Shown here: one piece after another, positions 8,943 to 18,772 of the stretch
Layout of the letters: each line of letters begins with the position of its first letter
Numbering within the stretch: position 1 is the stretch's first letter
Source: Cytophagales bacterium
GTDB lineage: Bacteria; Bacteroidota; Bacteroidia; Cytophagales; Cyclobacteriaceae
Length of the DNA: 64,000 nt
NCBI GenBank assembly: GCA_033344775.1
Contig: JAWPMT010000005.1
Location: forward strand, 1,409,501-1,473,500
Reading direction: 5' to 3'
Translations under genes and position numbers: made by a program
Notes under the pieces: generated by a model
Told to the model about the DNA's origin: nothing
The model's input: the letters and a program-made list of their open reading frames with translations, nothing else
The model's database searches: none

Positions 8943-9941
8943 ATGTCAAAAATTAGAGCGGCAATCACCGGGGTTGGCGGATATGTTCCCGAATATGTGC
9001 TAACCAATAAGGAATTGGAAACCATGGTAGAAACCACCGACGAGTGGATCACTACCAGAACCGGAATCAAACAACGACACATCCTGAAAGGTGAAGGCCA
9101 GGGCACCTCGGTAATGGGGACCAAAGCCGTTGAGCAATTGCTCCAAAAAACCGGTACCTCTCCAGAAGAAATTGACCTGCTTATCTGCGCTACAGTCACT
9201 CCAGATATGGTTTTCCCGGCTACTGCGAATGTCATTGCCAACAATGTGGGAGCAGTCAACAGCTTTAGTTACGATATTGGCGCAGCCTGCTCTGGCTTCC
9301 TGTATGCCATGGCTACAGGTTCAAAATTCATTGAATCTGGTTCTCATAAAAAAGTAGTGATCGTTGGTGGCGACAAGATGTCCAGCATCATCGACTACAC
9401 GGACCGTGCCACCTGCGTGATCTTCGGAGACGGAGCTGGTGCCGTTTTGCTCGAGCCTACCGAAGAAGAAGTTGGGGTGATGGATTCTGTCTTAAGATCC
9501 GATGGATCCGGTGAGACTCACCTGCACATGAAAGCGGGCGGAAGCCGAAAGCCTGCTTCGCACGAATCCATTGATGCAGGAGAGCACTTCGTATATCAGG
9601 AAGGAACGGCAGTATTCAAATTTGCTGTTACCAACATGGCAGATGTCGCAGCGGAGATCATGCAACGCAACAATCTGGTAGCGGACGACATTTCATATCT
9701 GGTTCCACATCAGGCCAACAAAAGAATCATTGACGCGACGGCCAAACGCATGGGTATTGAAGACAGCAAAGTAATGCTGAACATCATGCAGTATGGCAAT
9801 ACTACTGCCGGTACGCTTCCACTTTGTCTCTGGGACTATGAGTCCAAGCTAAAAAAAGGTGATAATATTGTATTCGCTGCATTTGGCGGAGGCTTCACCT
9901 GGGGTGCGACCTATGTCAAATGGGCTTACGACACCAAGTAA
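8943..9941 (+). CDS. fabH: 3-oxoacyl-ACP synthase III FabH
   Basis: FabH starts fatty-acid synthesis by condensing acetyl-CoA (or a branched primer) with malonyl-ACP. The 332-residue product has the active-site cysteine in [14 protein letters not shown] (near residue 118), the histidine in [18 protein letters not shown] and the asparagine in [11 protein letters not shown], which together form the Cys-His-Asn triad. The length is normal. It lies after rpmF, a common order, and before efp and accBC, forming a lipid/translation cluster. Confidence 0.97.
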   Translation: MSKIRAAITGVGGYVPEYVLTNKELETMVETTDEWITTRTGIKQRHILKGEGQGTSVMGTKAVEQLLQKTGTSPEEIDLLICATVTPDMVFPATANVIANNVGAVNSFSYDIGAACSGFLYAMATGSKFIESGSHKKVVIVGGDKMSSIIDYTDRATCVIFGDGAGAVLLEPTEEEVGVMDSVLRSDGSGETHLHMKAGGSRKPASHESIDAGEHFVYQEGTAVFKFAVTNMADVAAEIMQRNNLVADDISYLVPHQANKRIIDATAKRMGIEDSKVMLNIMQYGNTTAGTLPLCLWDYESKLKKGDNIVFAAFGGGFTWGATYVKWAYDTK

Positions 9942-9962
9942 TTCACTCATAAGTAATTTATC

Positions 9963-10529
9963 ATGGCTACTACTGCCGATATCAAAAATGGCCTCGTGAT
10001 TGAATACAATCACGATCTTTTCGCTGTTGTTGAATTTCAACACGTGAAGCCTGGAAAAGGCCCAGCTTTTGTTCGAACCAAGCTAAAAAGTCTGACTTCA
10101 GGCAAAGTGATCGACAATACCTTTTCTGCAGGACACAAGATCACAACCGCTCGTGTTGAGCGACATAAATATCAGTACTTGTACAAGGATGACATGGGCT
10201 ACAACTTCATGAATTCTGAAACGTACGAGCAAATTCCGATCGAAGAGAAACTGATCACCAACCCTCAGTTCCTGAAAGACGGTGAGATCTGTGAAGTCAT
10301 CTTCCATACGGAACAAGAGCGTGTATTGGGATGTGAATTACCACAACATGTTCAGTTGAAAGTGGTTTACACCGAGCCTGGATTGAAGGGTGATACCGCC
10401 ACCAACGCATCAAAACCTGCGGAATTGGAAACCGGTGCTACGATCAATGTGCCGCTTTTCATCAACCAGGATGAGATGATCAAAGTAGACACCAAGAGTG
10501 GTGCATACGTGGAACGCGTAAAGCAATAA
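9963..10529 (+). CDS. efp: Translation elongation factor P
   Basis: EF-P rescues ribosomes stalled at polyproline. The 188-residue product has the three-domain EF-P layout, starting MATTADIKNGLVIEY. The modification loop KPGKGPAFVRTKLKSL carries a lysine at the tip, at about residue 32. The C-terminal OB domain ends with the signature KVDTKSGAYVERV. The gene starts 21 bases after fabH. I did not see the enzymes that would modify the lysine in this window. Confidence 0.97.
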   Translation: MATTADIKNGLVIEYNHDLFAVVEFQHVKPGKGPAFVRTKLKSLTSGKVIDNTFSAGHKITTARVERHKYQYLYKDDMGYNFMNSETYEQIPIEEKLITNPQFLKDGEICEVIFHTEQERVLGCELPQHVQLKVVYTEPGLKGDTATNASKPAELETGATINVPLFINQDEMIKVDTKSGAYVERVKQ

Positions 10530-10640
10530 TCCACGTTTGTTCAAACGATATTAATTTTAACCCGCTAATGATGTGGCTCTTGATGTGTCAGATCATTGGC
10601 ATTCAGATTTAACCTGAGTTTTAATTCCTAATCTTAACCC

Positions 10641-11114
10641 ATGAAGGCCAAAGAAATTCGCGAACTTATCGACTTCATTTCGGGCAGTGGACTTGAAGAA
10701 GTAAACATTGAAACCGAAGAATTTAAAATAAGTGTAAAAAGGTCTCCTGACCAGCAAGTAGTGGCGGCTGCACCTGCAGCTACTCCGGCACCCGTAGCGG
10801 CGCCTCTTCCTGCAGCAGCACCTGCGGCTACGCCAGCAGCGGAGGCAGCACCGGCAGCTAGTGATGACGGCAATTACGAAACCATCACCGCTCCTATGAT
10901 CGGCACTTTCTACCGTGCATCTAAGCCCGGAGCAGCCCCATTTATCTCAGTTGGTGATTCCATTTCTGTTGGAACCAAACTTTGCATCCTGGAGGCCATG
11001 AAGACCATGAATGAAATCGAAAGTGAAGTTTCTGGCACCATCGTTAAAGTATTGGTGGACGATGCTTCTCCTGTAGATTTCGGCAAACCTCTGTTCCTGG
11101 TAGATCCTTCTTAA
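10641..11114 (+). CDS. accB: Biotin carboxyl carrier protein of acetyl-CoA carboxylase
   Basis: AccB carries the biotin that AccC carboxylates in the first committed step of fatty-acid synthesis. The 157-residue product has an N-terminal helical region, then an Ala/Pro-rich flexible linker at about 40-75 that is also strikingly repetitive at the DNA level. The C-terminal biotinyl domain has the acceptor lysine in LEAMKTMNEI (near residue 120). The gene is 12 bases from accC, the standard accBC operon. Confidence 0.96.
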   Translation: MKAKEIRELIDFISGSGLEEVNIETEEFKISVKRSPDQQVVAAAPAATPAPVAAPLPAAAPAATPAAEAAPAASDDGNYETITAPMIGTFYRASKPGAAPFISVGDSISVGTKLCILEAMKTMNEIESEVSGTIVKVLVDDASPVDFGKPLFLVDPS

Positions 11115-11126
11115 GAGCGAGCGCTT

Positions 11127-12473
11127 ATGTTCAAGAAAATATTGATCGCCAACCGAGGCGAGATCGCCCTGCGGGTCATTCGTACCTGTAAGGAAATGGG
11201 CATTAAGACGGTAGCGGTCTACTCTACTGCAGATGCTGACAGCTTGCATGTTCGTTTCGCGGACGAAGCAGTATGCATCGGACCTCCTATGGGTAAGGAC
11301 TCTTACCTGAAAATCCCTAGTATCATTGCTGCGGCAGAAATCACCAATGCGGATGCGATCCACCCGGGATATGGTTTCTTGTCTGAAAACGCAGAATTTT
11401 CGGCCGTATGTGCCGAAAATGGCTTCAAATTCATCGGCGCATCTCCTGAGATGATCAACATGATGGGAGATAAAGCGACGGCAAAGGATACCATGAAAAA
11501 AGCGGGCGTACCGACTATTCCTGGTTCCGAAGGTTTGTTGGGATCTCTGGAAGAAGGCATGGGTCTGGCCAAAGAAGTTGGCTATCCTGTCATGCTGAAA
11601 GCCACTGCTGGTGGTGGTGGTAAAGGAATGCGCTTTGTCAAGGAAGAAGGCGAATTTGAAGCGGCATGGGACAGTGCTCGTGCGGAAGCTGGTGCGGCAT
11701 TCGGTAACGATGGCATGTACCTCGAAAAATTCGTTGAAGAGCCTCGTCACATAGAGATTCAGGTGGTGGGTGATAAGAATGGCAAAGTATGCCACTTGTC
11801 GGAGCGTGATTGCTCGATCCAACGAAGACACCAAAAACTGATTGAAGAAACTCCCTCTCCTATCGTTACGCAGGAATTGCGTGAGAAGATGGGACAGGCT
11901 GCCATCAAAGGTGCAGAAGCCATCAAATATGAAGGTGCAGGCACCATTGAGTTTCTGGTTGACAAATATGGGGATTTCTACTTCATGGAAATGAACACCC
12001 GTATCCAGGTAGAGCACCCGATCACCGAGGAAGTGACTGATTTTGACCTGATCAAGGAACAAATAAAAGTGGCTGCCGGTATCGAAGTGTCCGGAAGAAA
12101 CTATTATCCGCAATTGCATGCCATGGAGTGCCGAATCAATGCGGAAAACCCAGGCAAGGATTTCAGACCAAGCCCTGGTAAAATCACCAATTTACACCTT
12201 CCTGGTGGACATGGTGTTCGGGTAGACAGCCATGTGTACGCAGGCTATACTATTCCTCCTTACTATGATTCTATGATTGCAAAATTGATCGTATCTGCAC
12301 AGACACGTGAAGAAGCCATCATTAAAATGAAGCGTGCTTTAGAGGAGATGGTGATTGAAGGCATCGACACTACCATTCCTTTGCACCTGGAACTCATGGA
12401 AAATGAAAATTTCAAAGCGGGTCAGTTTACTACCAAATTCCTCGACACGTACGATTTCTCTAACTTGAAGTAA
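11127..12473 (+). CDS. accC: Biotin carboxylase subunit of acetyl-CoA carboxylase
   Basis: AccC carboxylates biotin on AccB using ATP and bicarbonate. The 448-residue product starts [20 protein letters not shown]. It has the ATP-grasp glycine-rich loop [13 protein letters not shown], the HIEIQVVGD segment, the [13 protein letters not shown] motif and the metal/base site [15 protein letters not shown]. It is full length. The long open frame on the opposite strand at 10947-12119 is a shadow of this gene. Confidence 0.97.
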   Translation: MFKKILIANRGEIALRVIRTCKEMGIKTVAVYSTADADSLHVRFADEAVCIGPPMGKDSYLKIPSIIAAAEITNADAIHPGYGFLSENAEFSAVCAENGFKFIGASPEMINMMGDKATAKDTMKKAGVPTIPGSEGLLGSLEEGMGLAKEVGYPVMLKATAGGGGKGMRFVKEEGEFEAAWDSARAEAGAAFGNDGMYLEKFVEEPRHIEIQVVGDKNGKVCHLSERDCSIQRRHQKLIEETPSPIVTQELREKMGQAAIKGAEAIKYEGAGTIEFLVDKYGDFYFMEMNTRIQVEHPITEEVTDFDLIKEQIKVAAGIEVSGRNYYPQLHAMECRINAENPGKDFRPSPGKITNLHLPGGHGVRVDSHVYAGYTIPPYYDSMIAKLIVSAQTREEAIIKMKRALEEMVIEGIDTTIPLHLELMENENFKAGQFTTKFLDTYDFSNLK

Positions 12474-12494
12474 GTTTTTATAAGAATCTTGAAG

Positions 12495-12525
12495 CGGCCC
12501 AATGATCGAAAGATCATCTGGGCCG
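12495..12525 (+). terminator. Intrinsic terminator of the accBC operon
   Basis: CGGCCCAATGATC and GATCATCTGGGCCG pair with one bulged base around a GAAA tetraloop, followed by TTTGTCTT. It sits between accC and adk and separates the two transcription units. Confidence 0.75.
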
Positions 12526-12566
12526 TTTGTCTTACCTTTGGCGATCAAAATTGAATAACCCATACA

Positions 12567-13139
12567 ATGCTTAACATCGTACTGTTTGGCCCTCCCGGTG
12601 CTGGCAAAGGCACACAAAGCAAATTTCTGATCAACGATTATCAGTTGGTACACCTTTCGACCGGAGATCTTTTTCGTAAACACCTCGGTGAAGGAACAGA
12701 ACTCGGTAAACTGGCTCAAGGTTACATGGATGCTGGCAAACTAGTTCCTGATGAAGTAGTGATCGGGATGGTAGAGGACAAGATCAAGGATCATCTTGAT
12801 GCTAAAGGGTTCATTTTTGATGGATTCCCTCGAACAGTAGCTCAGGCGGAAGCACTTGACACGATGCTTGCCTCTCACAACCTAAACATCTCTGGCATGA
12901 TCGCATTGGAAGTACCTCACGATGAGCTCAGAAAGCGACTATTGGAAAGAGGAAAAACTTCCGGTCGCGTGGACGATCAGAATGAAGACAAGATCAACAC
13001 CCGAATTCAAGTCTACATGGATGAAACCACACCTGTGGCGAATTTCTATCAAGACCAAAATAAATTCAATTCTATCAATGGCGTTGGTGGAATAGAAGAG
13101 ATCTCTACCAAAATTGGAGAGGTCATCCAAAGTTTCTGA
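12567..13139 (+). CDS. adk: Adenylate kinase
   Basis: Adenylate kinase interconverts AMP, ADP and ATP. The 190-residue product has the P-loop GPPGAGKGTQS at residues 8-18, the AMP-binding HLSTGDLFRKH segment and FDGFPRTVAQAEAL. It is the short type, with a compact lid (around GRVDDQNEDKINTRI) and no zinc-binding cysteines. A -7-like TACCTTTG at 12533-12540 lies 26 bases upstream. It is followed by obgE after three bases. Confidence 0.97.
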   Translation: MLNIVLFGPPGAGKGTQSKFLINDYQLVHLSTGDLFRKHLGEGTELGKLAQGYMDAGKLVPDEVVIGMVEDKIKDHLDAKGFIFDGFPRTVAQAEALDTMLASHNLNISGMIALEVPHDELRKRLLERGKTSGRVDDQNEDKINTRIQVYMDETTPVANFYQDQNKFNSINGVGGIEEISTKIGEVIQSF

Positions 13140-13142
13140 TCC

Positions 13143-14126
13143 ATGGATACCAATTTCATAGACCATGTAAATATCTACACCCGATCGGGTGCTGGTGGCG
13201 CAGGGTCTGTACACTTCCGACGGGAAAAATTTGTTCCGAAAGGAGGTCCTGATGGCGGTGATGGCGGTCGTGGTGGGCACATTATTCTCAAAGGAAATAA
13301 ACAACTGTGGACACTACTTCATTTGCGCTATCGTAAACATATCAAAGCAGATCACGGCAAGCCAGGTGAAGGCGGCCAACGACACGGGCAGAATGGTGCA
13401 GATACCATTTTGGAAGTCCCTATAGGCACCATTGCCAAAGATCCGGAAACTGGAGAAAAACTGGTTGAGATCTTAGAAGATCAGGAGGAACAAGTACTAT
13501 TGGCAGGAGGCCGTGGTGGCCAAGGCAATAGTCACTATAAAACTTCCACCAATCAAGCGCCAAGGTACGCGCAACCAGGTGAAGACGCTACAGAAAAATG
13601 GGTGGTTCTGGAATTGAAATTGCTCGCCGACATTGGACTAGTAGGCTTTCCTAACGCTGGGAAAAGCACCTTACTGTCTGCGGTTTCTGCCGCTAAACCA
13701 GAAATCGCAGATTATCCTTTTACCACTTTAACCCCCAATCTCGGGGTTGTGGCCTATCGCGATTATAAGTCTTTCGTCATGGCGGATATTCCCGGGATCA
13801 TCGAAGGAGCTGCGGAAGGAAAGGGATTAGGCATTCGCTTCCTGAGGCACATTGAACGCAACAGTGCCTTGCTGTTTGTCATCCCGGCAGATACCGATGA
13901 CATTCGAGAAGATTATCGGGTGTTGTTAGGAGAATTGCAGCAATACAATCCCGAACTACTGGACAAGGAAAGAATCCTGGCCATTTCCAAATCTGATCTA
14001 CTGGACGATGAATTGATCGGGGAAATGAAAGAACAATTACCGGATATTCCACATGTCTTCATTTCCAGTATTACCCAACAAGGACTGCCAGAGTTAAAGG
14101 ATCTTATCTGGCAAAAACTGAATTAA
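13143..14126 (+). CDS. obgE: GTPase Obg (CgtA)
   Basis: Obg is an essential GTPase acting in 50S ribosome assembly and stress signalling. The 327-residue product has the glycine-rich Obg fold ([16 protein letters not shown] near residue 38), then the G domain with [20 protein letters not shown] (G1) and the downstream G2 and G3 motifs ([24 protein letters not shown]). The G4-like motif reads SKSDLL instead of the usual NKxD. It lacks the variable C-terminal extension. It is cotranscribed with adk. Confidence 0.96.
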   Translation: MDTNFIDHVNIYTRSGAGGAGSVHFRREKFVPKGGPDGGDGGRGGHIILKGNKQLWTLLHLRYRKHIKADHGKPGEGGQRHGQNGADTILEVPIGTIAKDPETGEKLVEILEDQEEQVLLAGGRGGQGNSHYKTSTNQAPRYAQPGEDATEKWVVLELKLLADIGLVGFPNAGKSTLLSAVSAAKPEIADYPFTTLTPNLGVVAYRDYKSFVMADIPGIIEGAAEGKGLGIRFLRHIERNSALLFVIPADTDDIREDYRVLLGELQQYNPELLDKERILAISKSDLLDDELIGEMKEQLPDIPHVFISSITQQGLPELKDLIWQKLN

Positions 14127-14159
14127 TCTAAGATTTACAGGTATTTCTGACTGCCTTTC

Positions 14160-14199
14160 TGACATTCTGTCACAGAATTGATTTTGGCAAAGAAATTGA
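14160..14199 (+). promoter_or_regulatory. Candidate heat-shock control region: inverted repeat and sigma-54-like promoter before grpE
   Basis: A perfect inverted repeat, TGACA-TTC-TGTCA (14160-14172), is followed by TGGCA (14185-14189) and TTGA (14196-14199). The GG and TTG are spaced as in the -24/-12 sigma-54 consensus, although the final base is A rather than C. The predicted transcript start is roughly 30 bases before the grpE ATG. The sigma assignment is inference. Confidence 0.5.
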
Positions 14200-14238
14200 C
14201 AATGCGTCGCTAGCAAAAGATTGTGAAATAAACTCCCA

Positions 14239-14823
14239 ATGGATCAAGAGGTGAAAGACCAAAACGAAGAATTGGAAAACGAATTGACGGAAGCTGCCGA
14301 AGAGGAGCAAGAAGAGACAACTGCGTCTGCCGAAACTGAAGCTGAGGAAGAGGAAGAAGAGGAGGACATTGAAGTCAAACTATCTCGCGAAGTAGCTGAA
14401 GCCAAAGACAAATATCTTCGATTGTATTCTGAGTTTGAAAACTTTCGAAGGAGAACCGCAAAAGAGAAACTTGACATCATCAATACGGCCAGCCGTGAAC
14501 TCATGGTGGATCTGTTACCTGTCTTAGACGATTTTGAGCGTGCCTTGAAATCCCTGAAAGACAATGAGGACGGTGAGAAAGCGAGTGAGGGGATGGAATT
14601 GATCAGCAACAAATTCCATAATACACTTAAAAATAAAGGCCTTAAAGTGATTGAGGTCAATGCTGGTGACGAGTTCAATGATGAATTTCATGAGGCCATT
14701 ACGCAAATACCTGCACCCAGTGAAGACCTGGCAGGTAAAATTGTGGATGTAGTAGAAAAAGGATATTTCCTAAACGACAAAGTGATCAGGTTCGCTAAAG
14801 TCGTAACAGGAGCAAAAGGTTAA
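14239..14823 (+). CDS. grpE: Nucleotide exchange factor GrpE
   Basis: GrpE releases ADP from DnaK. The 194-residue product has a very acidic disordered N-terminus (residues 1-50, mostly Glu and Ala), then the long coiled coil ([19 protein letters not shown]) and the C-terminal beta domain ([32 protein letters not shown]-like ending). It directly precedes dnaJ. dnaK is not in the window. Control by the repeat and promoter at 14160-14199 is likely. Confidence 0.96.
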   Translation: MDQEVKDQNEELENELTEAAEEEQEETTASAETEAEEEEEEEDIEVKLSREVAEAKDKYLRLYSEFENFRRRTAKEKLDIINTASRELMVDLLPVLDDFERALKSLKDNEDGEKASEGMELISNKFHNTLKNKGLKVIEVNAGDEFNDEFHEAITQIPAPSEDLAGKIVDVVEKGYFLNDKVIRFAKVVTGAKG

Positions 14824-14825
14824 TC

Positions 14826-15938
14826 ATGGCAAAACGGGACTTTTACGACGTACTTGGAGTTAGCAAATCGGCTTCCGCCGACGAAATCAAGAAGGCATAT
14901 CGCAAAATCGCGATCAAGTTTCACCCGGACAAAAATCCGGGGGATGCAGAAGCCGAAGAGAAATTCAAGGAAGCAGCGGAAGCATATGAGGTGCTGAGCA
15001 ATGCCGACAAGAAAGCGAAGTACGATCGTTTTGGTCATCAAGGCCTTGGCGGCGGAGGCGGCGGTTTTGGGGGCAGCATGAATATGGAAGACATATTCTC
15101 CCAATTCGGCGACATTTTCGGCGGTGGTGGCAGCCCGTTTGACAGCTTCTTTGGAGGCGGTGGTGGCGGACGCAGAACCCGAAAGGGCAGCAACCTGCGC
15201 ATCAAGCTCAAATTGTCCCTGGAAGAGATTGCCAATGGCGTTGAGAAAAAAATTAAAGTCAACCGTCTTAAAGTTGATCCGAATACGACTTTCAAAACCT
15301 GTCAAACTTGCCAGGGAACTGGCCAGATTAAAAAGGTGATGAACACCATGCTCGGCCAAATGATGTCTACCACAACCTGTTCCACTTGTGGTGGTTCTGG
15401 TCAGATGGTGGATTCCAGAGCAGCGGGTGTTGATAGTTCCGGACTGAAAAGTCAAGAAGAGGTAATCTCAATCAAAATACCTGCAGGTGTAGCGGAAGGG
15501 ATGCAACTCTCCATGTCTGGTAAAGGAAATGAAGTTGCGGGTGGAATTGCCGGTGATCTTTTAATTGTCGTTGAAGAAGAATCTAGCGACATCCTTCAAC
15601 GAGACGGGAACAACGTCATCTTTGAATTGTACCTAAGCTTTATTGATGCGGTTTTGGGCACTTCCGTGGAAGTACCTACCATCGACGGCAAAGTGAAAAT
15701 CAAGATAGAGCCAGGAACTCAAAGCGGTAAAATACTGAGGCTCAGAGGAAAAGGAATAAAAGACTTGGAAGGGTACGGTAAAGGTGATCAGCTGATACAT
15801 GTCAATGTCTGGACGCCTCAGGAGCTGACCAAGGAAGAAAAAGAGAAGCTGGAGTCCATGCGTGATTCTGAAAATTTCCAACCCAATCCTTCGAAAAGCG
15901 ACAAAAGTTTCTTCGAAAGAATGAAGGAATATTTCTAG
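14826..15938 (+). CDS. dnaJ: Chaperone DnaJ with reduced zinc-finger region
   Basis: DnaJ delivers substrates to DnaK and stimulates its ATPase. The 370-residue product has the J domain with the HPD motif ([11 protein letters not shown]), a Gly/Phe-rich linker (residues 70-115) and the C-terminal substrate domains. The cysteine-rich region contains only two CxxCxGxG repeats (CQTCQGTG and CSTCGGSG), separated by 18 residues, instead of the usual four, so at most one zinc site can form. I believe other Cytophagales show similar reduction. It starts two bases after grpE. Confidence 0.95.
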   Translation: MAKRDFYDVLGVSKSASADEIKKAYRKIAIKFHPDKNPGDAEAEEKFKEAAEAYEVLSNADKKAKYDRFGHQGLGGGGGGFGGSMNMEDIFSQFGDIFGGGGSPFDSFFGGGGGGRRTRKGSNLRIKLKLSLEEIANGVEKKIKVNRLKVDPNTTFKTCQTCQGTGQIKKVMNTMLGQMMSTTTCSTCGGSGQMVDSRAAGVDSSGLKSQEEVISIKIPAGVAEGMQLSMSGKGNEVAGGIAGDLLIVVEEESSDILQRDGNNVIFELYLSFIDAVLGTSVEVPTIDGKVKIKIEPGTQSGKILRLRGKGIKDLEGYGKGDQLIHVNVWTPQELTKEEKEKLESMRDSENFQPNPSKSDKSFFERMKEYF

Positions 15939-15987
15939 TCTTTTTCTATCATCGCAACATGTCTGTAGACTTTCCGTATTATAGGGC

Positions 15988-16881
15988 ATGTTGAAGTTGG
16001 CGTTGACGGTTGGGCTCAGTATTGCGTTGAGTTTTGGAGGGGTAGCCCAACTGAAGAAATTTTATTCTTTGGACGATGTTACGGATTTTGATACCGTTAA
16101 TTTCGATTTCGTGGCAACGTCCGGCCATTCTTTCCTCAGATACATCCCGCAGCAAAACCCCTTAAGCATTTACGGTAATCCGGATCTGGAAAAAATCAAT
16201 CCTACTTTTGATGCATTGATCCAGGGCAGGACTTGTAATGTAAACCTGGAGCTAGAAGAATATCGCGCATCCGGACTTGGTGATGGCCTGGCTTTTGCCA
16301 TGATGGGTACTTCTGCAACAGAAGAAGACGCGAATTACTGGAAAATATTACTCAGCAACGAAAAGGTCTATAACCTGGACCTCCACTTCGGAATAGGCAC
16401 TTCAGATATTGACCTTAGTGGTGCCAGTGTTCAACGCTTAAAAGTTAAGACAGGCAGTGCTGACGTTCGGATCAATTACAATCACGAACTTCCCAATGTT
16501 TGCGAAATGGATACCTTCATGGTGAAGGTAGACCTGGGTTCTTTTTCTGCCACAGACCTGGACCATGCGAGAGCAAGCTACATCATCGCTGACATAGGCT
16601 TTGGAAGCGCCTTGCTGGACTTTTCTCATGCTTTGACCAAGAAGTGCGAGGTGCAGGCCAATGTAGCGCTAGGAGGCCTGGAAATATACCTTCCAAAGGA
16701 TGAACCAGTAATCATTTACATCAAAGACTCTCCTTTCCGAGGCATGAACATGGTCAAAGATTTCGAAGAGGTAGAAAAGAATGTCTTCATCAATCGGCAT
16801 TATGACAAGGAAGCCGACAATCTGTTGACCTTTAAGCTCGATGTTTCTTTAGGGAATATAGCTTTTAAATATTCGGATTAG
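15988..16881 (+). CDS. Secreted protein of unknown function with beta-rich repeats
   Basis: The 297-residue product starts with a signal peptide-like stretch (MLKLALTVGLSIALSFGGVAQ). It is then rich in alternating short strands such as LDLHFGIGTSDIDLSGASV and LKVKTGSADVRINYN. This pattern resembles the right-handed beta-solenoid or toastrack folds found in DUF4097/LiaF-like proteins, but I cannot assign a family. It follows dnaJ by about 50 bases on the same strand. Two cysteines occur in the mature part. Confidence 0.7.
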   Translation: MLKLALTVGLSIALSFGGVAQLKKFYSLDDVTDFDTVNFDFVATSGHSFLRYIPQQNPLSIYGNPDLEKINPTFDALIQGRTCNVNLELEEYRASGLGDGLAFAMMGTSATEEDANYWKILLSNEKVYNLDLHFGIGTSDIDLSGASVQRLKVKTGSADVRINYNHELPNVCEMDTFMVKVDLGSFSATDLDHARASYIIADIGFGSALLDFSHALTKKCEVQANVALGGLEIYLPKDEPVIIYIKDSPFRGMNMVKDFEEVEKNVFINRHYDKEADNLLTFKLDVSLGNIAFKYSD

Positions 16882-16896
16882 AATACGCCCTACTAC

Positions 16897-17571
16897 TTAT
16901 CCAATTTCAATCCTCCACTTCTGGATCAGGATACCTCGAACAATCAATAATTGCGCGGTGGTGTAAGTCAACATCACGAACGCATCTGCTAACTCAAATG
17001 GCATCACAAACTTGTTCCAGGCAATTGTACAGTCTGAGATTACAAAAATGATGGCACCGGCTACCACCAGCTTAAAGCTCTTCTCCCCTACTTTACCATG
17101 CCTCGCAATGGCAGCGATAGCCATTACAGAAATCGCAAGTGCATAAACAGCAATAGGAATTTGAAAGGCTCCCGCTTTGGGGAGCACTTGACTTAAAAAA
17201 CCAATGGTCAGTAACAAAACCGGCGCGATGTACCACCACTTCCAGTGGATCTTCAATTGAATGGACTTTTTAAATAAATAGGCATAGATCAACTGTGCAA
17301 TCAGGAATGATCCCATGCCCAGTAAAAAATAGGTATCACCTTCATATAACAAGGCTACATCGCCGCCCCAGGAAAAAATCAATGCTGCGCAAAGCAGCAA
17401 AACCAATAGCGTCACATTCTTTTTAGCGGCTTCATAGACATAGGCAATCAATAGGGGCATCAACAAGACCTTGGAATACATGGCCACTGCATCCAGAACC
17501 AATAAGCGCGCAACTACATTGACGATCGCAGCTGCGATGTAAAGCGAAAAGAGTACGTAGGAAGTCATCAC
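16897..17571 (-). CDS. YhhN-family membrane protein (lysoplasmalogenase-like)
   Basis: The YhhN/TMEM86 family includes lysoplasmalogenases, which cleave the vinyl ether bond of lysoplasmalogens. The 224-residue product has about eight hydrophobic segments. It also has the family's conserved acidic positions in FSWGGDVALLY (residue 70 region) and VISDCTIAWNKF. It is convergent with the preceding gene and lies 25 bases downstream of the MFS gene on the same strand. Enzymatic activity is inferred from the family only. Confidence 0.8.
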   Translation of the reverse strand: MMTSYVLFSLYIAAAIVNVVARLLVLDAVAMYSKVLLMPLLIAYVYEAAKKNVTLLVLLLCAALIFSWGGDVALLYEGDTYFLLGMGSFLIAQLIYAYLFKKSIQLKIHWKWWYIAPVLLLTIGFLSQVLPKAGAFQIPIAVYALAISVMAIAAIARHGKVGEKSFKLVVAGAIIFVISDCTIAWNKFVMPFELADAFVMLTYTTAQLLIVRGILIQKWRIEIG

Positions 17572-17596
17572 TGATAAAAATACCAGAAACGACGAA

Positions 17597-18736
17597 TTAT
17601 CGCTTCTTCATGATATAGAAAAATCCAAAAAGTGAAAAGAAACCAGCTACTGCAAAAATGATTGGAAAGCGACTTGGATCCTGTTGGAAGACCCATCCGG
17701 AAACTAATGACCCTGATCCAATTCCTATCTCCAAAAAGATATAAAGCGTGGCAATTCCTTTTCCCCGAAGATGATCCGGACAAAGGTCCACTGCCCAGGC
17801 AAACAAGGTGGGATTGGTGAGGCCATTTCCCACACCGTAGATCAATGCACCGGCAAATAACCAGGTAGGACTGTTGGCAAATCCCGTGAATACCATGCTC
17901 ACAAAAATGATCACCATACTTACCCGCAAGACGCGGATCCGACCATATTTATCGGACAACTTCCCTCCTACCATCCTGGCAATCATAGAAGCTCCCGTGT
18001 AAAAACTAAAAAACAGTCCTTTATTTTCAATACCCAAATGCTTACTGAAGTCTGGTGATAGCGTCAATAAGGCACCAAACGCCACCATAGACAAGATCAT
18101 GACGATACATGCCGGAATCACAGTAGGTTCGTACAAATCGTCTTTGGTGACCTTCAGCATTGAAAACCTGAACTTCTGAGGATTAGGTAATGTCTCCTTT
18201 AGCCCGGCCAGGATGATAATTGACAAAATAGACAGTACCCCACTGACGTAAAACAATACCTCGATATCGTACATCAGGAAAATCTCAGAACCCATAGACG
18301 GCCCCAGGGCCATACCGGTAGAGCTAAAGAAGCTGGCCAGGCCTAAGGCTTCACCTCGATGTTCTTCAGGCGCAATATCTGCCACGTACGCAGAAGTTCC
18401 GGTAGGTTTAAACCCTGTGGCGAAACCATGCAAAAACCTCAACGTCAGAAATCCATATACGGAAGCCAGGGCCGGGTACGCAAAGCAAACGATCATTCCA
18501 ATTACTGATCCAAAGATCATGACTGGAACACGGCCCCACATATCGGTCAGTTTGCCACTAAAAGGCCTGGAAATACCCGCTGAAAGCGTGGCAAGGGCAA
18601 TGATCAGCCCCAAATACTCCTCTCCTCCAAGGGATTTTAAATAATCCGGCAACTCGGCCAGAATCATCGTCAAAGAAGAAAAAAACAGAAAGGTACTTAA
18701 GCAAAGAAGCCAGAAGTTTATGGAGTACTTACGCAC
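17597..18736 (-). CDS. Major facilitator superfamily transporter
   Basis: The 379-residue product has about twelve transmembrane segments and the MFS loop 2-3 motif in the form GKLTDMWGRVPVMIFG, repeated in the second half as GKLSDKYGRIRVLRVS. The segment RFLHGFATGFKPTGTSAYVADIAPEEHRGEALG is of the kind seen in drug or metabolite exporters of the MFS-1 group. The substrate cannot be told. It probably forms a transcription unit with the YhhN-like gene downstream. Confidence 0.88.
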   Translation of the reverse strand: MRKYSINFWLLCLSTFLFFSSLTMILAELPDYLKSLGGEEYLGLIIALATLSAGISRPFSGKLTDMWGRVPVMIFGSVIGMIVCFAYPALASVYGFLTLRFLHGFATGFKPTGTSAYVADIAPEEHRGEALGLASFFSSTGMALGPSMGSEIFLMYDIEVLFYVSGVLSILSIIILAGLKETLPNPQKFRFSMLKVTKDDLYEPTVIPACIVMILSMVAFGALLTLSPDFSKHLGIENKGLFFSFYTGASMIARMVGGKLSDKYGRIRVLRVSMVIIFVSMVFTGFANSPTWLFAGALIYGVGNGLTNPTLFAWAVDLCPDHLRGKGIATLYIFLEIGIGSGSLVSGWVFQQDPSRFPIIFAVAGFFSLFGFFYIMKKR

Positions 18737-18772
18737 GCGGCGAAGGTAGTCATTCGCCCATGCTGATCCAAT

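Noticed and set aside
10947-12119. Open frame of 390 codons on the minus strand
   Set aside because: It lies antisense to accB and accC, whose motifs are unmistakable; the frame is a product of their codon composition.
14820-15455. Minus-strand frame of 211 codons
   Set aside because: It is antisense to dnaJ, and its composition mirrors the glycine-rich linker of that gene.
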